From NCBI RefSeq assembly GCF_900091955.1, contig NZ_FMDF01000149.1, forward strand, positions 31,189 to 95,188: a DNA stretch of 64,000 nucleotides. The letters are read 5' to 3'. Of this stretch, positions 62,587 through 64,000 are shown one piece after another. Each line of letters starts with the position of its first letter. Within the stretch, counting starts at the first letter, position 1. Made by a program: the position numbers and the translations under genes. The DNA comes from Streptomyces sp. Ncost-T10-10d. GTDB taxonomy: Bacteria > Actinomycetota > Actinomycetes > Streptomycetales > Streptomycetaceae. A model generated the notes under the pieces. It did not search any database. It saw nothing but the letters and a program-made list of their open reading frames with translations, and was not told the DNA's origin.

Positions 62587-64000
62587 CTAACGCTCCTGCT
62601 GGTGAGTGGGGCCGAGGGGAAAACTTCCGGTCGACTGGCTGTTGTTGGCCTGCCGTCCCTGCTGGATGCCCCGGCGGAGATTGGTCAACCGCCCGCGCAC
62701 ATCATCGGGTGCACGCGACACCTGAGGACCGGACTGATGGTTCTGCTGCTGGGCGGTGCCCGGCACCAGATTGGCGCGAGGTACCCGGCGAGGCAGTCCG
62801 GAGGTGGTCACTCCGCCTGCCGCGGGCTTCTTGGCCCGCTCCGCCTGCCGTACGAGTTCGTCGTTCGGCGAGGGGCGCCAGGAGCTTGTGGTGGCGCCCG
62901 TGTCGCCTCCGCCGCGGCGCGGAGCGGCGGGAGCGGGGCGCTCCTGGGCCGACTGCTGCGGGAAGGCGGGCGCCTGCGGCTCGGCGGGCGGCTGCTGGCC
63001 GCTCTGCTGCGGGCCGTGGAACCAGTTCGTTTCCAGGGTGTCGTACAGCGGCGTACGGCCGTCCCCGGGCCCGGCCGGAGGCAACGCCTCGGGCTGCGGC
63101 TGCGGCGGCAGGACAGGTCGGTACTGCGCGTCGCCGTCGGGCACGGCGGGCGGACGCGGGGCACCGAAGTCCCCGTTGTCCCAACCGCGCTGACGCGGTG
63201 CCGGCAGGCCCTGGTCCTGAGCCCCGGCGGGCTGCGGCTGTCCGAAGTCGGGGCGGGCGAACTGCGCGGTGCTCGCCGGGTCCTGCGGAGACTGAGCCTG
63301 CGGGGCCGGGGCCGAGAAGTCCGGACGGGCGAACTCGGCGGTGGAGCCGGGGCCCTGCCGGTCGTCCATGGGCGGCCGCGGGGTGAGCGGCGGGCTCATC
63401 GGCCGCTGGAACAGGCCGGTGGACTCGGGCTCCTCGTGGCCGCGCGGGGCGTCCAGCGGAGCACGCCGCGGCGCGGACGGCTCCTCGGCGCCCCAGCTGG
63501 TGGTCTGCGGACGCTGCGGCATGGGGTATCCCCTGCTCGAAGAGCTTGGGGAGGGATTGCCACCGGGCAGCTCGGCGCGCGGACCGCCGACCGGGGGCAG
63601 CTGACGACCGGGGTCGACCGGACCGCCGGGCTGCTGGAAGCCGCCCTGGCCGCCCGAGGTCTGCCGGGACTGCCACGGGCTCGGGCTGTTCGACCGGTCC
63701 TGCTGGTCGACGCGGTCCTGGCGGCTGGGGTCCTGGCGGTTCCGGTCCTGGCGGTTCTGGCCGAACATGTCGGGCTGGGACGAGTCCGTACGGCCCGTTC
63801 CGTCGCCCTGGCCGCGGGCGCCGAGCCGGGCACCGTTGCCGAAGGCACCGGCGAGGCCGCCGCCCTGACGCTGCGGCTCCGGGCGCGAGGTGTCCTGCGG
63901 GCCGGTGTTGGACAATCCGGCGGACTGGAAGCCGGCGTTCTGCTGACCCGGCTGACCCAGCTGGTTCTGCGGCTGGCGGGGGCCGCCGTCACGCGAGGGC
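62587..64000 (-). CDS. cvnA: Conservon sensor protein CvnA, C-terminal part (runs off the window)
   Basis: The reading frame is open to the right edge, so only the last 470 or so residues are visible. This is the Gln/Pro/Gly-rich tail, with repeats of QDRNRQDPSRQDR and RPDF-type segments. The conserved end is VTTSGLPRRVPRANLVPGTA and VRGRLTNLRRGIQQGR, matching the end of the first CvnA. The kinase-like core lies outside. A palindromic element is inserted in frame near 63523-63556, reading GGNPSPSSSSRGYPM. It overlaps or touches cvnB as in the first conservon. Confidence 0.88.
   Translation of the reverse strand, partial: PSRDGGPRQPQNQLGQPGQQNAGFQSAGLSNTGPQDTSRPEPQRQGGGLAGAFGNGARLGARGQGDGTGRTDSSQPDMFGQNRQDRNRQDPSRQDRVDQQDRSNSPSPWQSRQTSGGQGGFQQPGGPVDPGRQLPPVGGPRAELPGGNPSPSSSSRGYPMPQRPQTTSWGAEEPSAPRRAPLDAPRGHEEPESTGLFQRPMSPPLTPRPPMDDRQGPGSTAEFARPDFSAPAPQAQSPQDPASTAQFARPDFGQPQPAGAQDQGLPAPRQRGWDNGDFGAPRPPAVPDGDAQYRPVLPPQPQPEALPPAGPGDGRTPLYDTLETNWFHGPQQSGQQPPAEPQAPAFPQQSAQERPAPAAPRRGGGDTGATTSSWRPSPNDELVRQAERAKKPAAGGVTTSGLPRRVPRANLVPGTAQQQNHQSGPQVSRAPDDVRGRLTNLRRGIQQGRQANNSQSTGSFPLGPTHQQER
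63523..63556. repeat. Palindromic element inside the second cvnA
   Basis: CCCC-AA-GCTC-TTC-GAGC-A-GGGG hairpin on the minus strand, inside a longer GGGG...CCCC frame. It inserts an out-of-character GNPSPSSSSRGYP stretch into the tail without breaking the frame. It is of the small Streptomyces interspersed palindrome type (recalled, not searched). Confidence 0.45.

Overview
The window is chromosomal DNA from a Streptomyces or very close relative. The support is very high G+C with strong third-position G/C, many GTG starts, actinobacterial hallmark genes (two cvn conservons, a GAF-SpoIIE-HATPase phosphatase, an acyl-CoA carboxylase beta/epsilon pair, a DUF397/XRE/ATP-binding triad) and many Tat or lipoprotein exported hydrolases. 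From memory, the backbone order (proline dehydrogenase, P5C dehydrogenase, leuB, ilvE, urease-like genes, agmatine deiminase, cimA, accB-accE, conservons) matches the SCO5519-SCO5544 part of the S. coelicolor core. I could not check that alignment here.

Layout. 1-2.7 kb: proline catabolism pair. 2.7-6.9 kb: DUF1877-type protein, exported GH97 glycosidase, AAC(2')-like acetyltransferase, LysR remnant and a 42-aa protein. 7.2-9.6 kb: leuB and ilvE. 10-15.6 kb: a urease-like gamma/beta fusion and alpha subunit without accessory genes, agmatine deiminase, TetR regulator and an MHS-type transporter. 15.6-17.5 kb: cimA behind a probable leader-peptide attenuator. 18-26.3 kb: LacI regulator, family-5 binding-protein ABC importer and GH1 beta-glucosidase, which form a beta-glucoside uptake and cleavage operon. 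26.5-31.3 kb: a glycine-rich membrane protein, a five-part SpoIIE-type phosphatase and a small membrane protein. 31.3-32 kb: gene debris. 32.1-33.5 kb: YceI protein and a secreted M15-like protein.

33.7-38.4 kb is the most unusual part: a two-gene minus-strand unit encoding an EACC1-like small protein and a 1458-aa caspase / nSTAND-type NTPase / 14-blade WD40 protein. This is the architecture of predicted NTP-dependent conflict (immunity or cell-suicide) systems. 38.6-47 kb is accessory: GH64 beta-1,3-glucanase, a lipoprotein, the DUF397/XRE/ATP-binding triad, an atypical metallo-beta-lactamase-fold protein, an AraC remnant, an orphan Imm1-type immunity protein and an AAA ATPase with a nuclease-like C-terminus. 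47.1-53.5 kb holds a GH101 endo-alpha-N-acetylgalactosaminidase and a PL8 polysaccharide lyase, both exported.

53.8-55.7 kb returns to the core with accB-accE (acetyl-CoA carboxylase). 55.8-64 kb holds two tandem minus-strand conservons (cvnA-B-C-D), whose cvnD genes are nearly identical over a long tract. The second cvnA runs off the right edge. Several decayed genes and two small palindromic elements inserted in frame inside genes (leuB, second cvnA) are also present.
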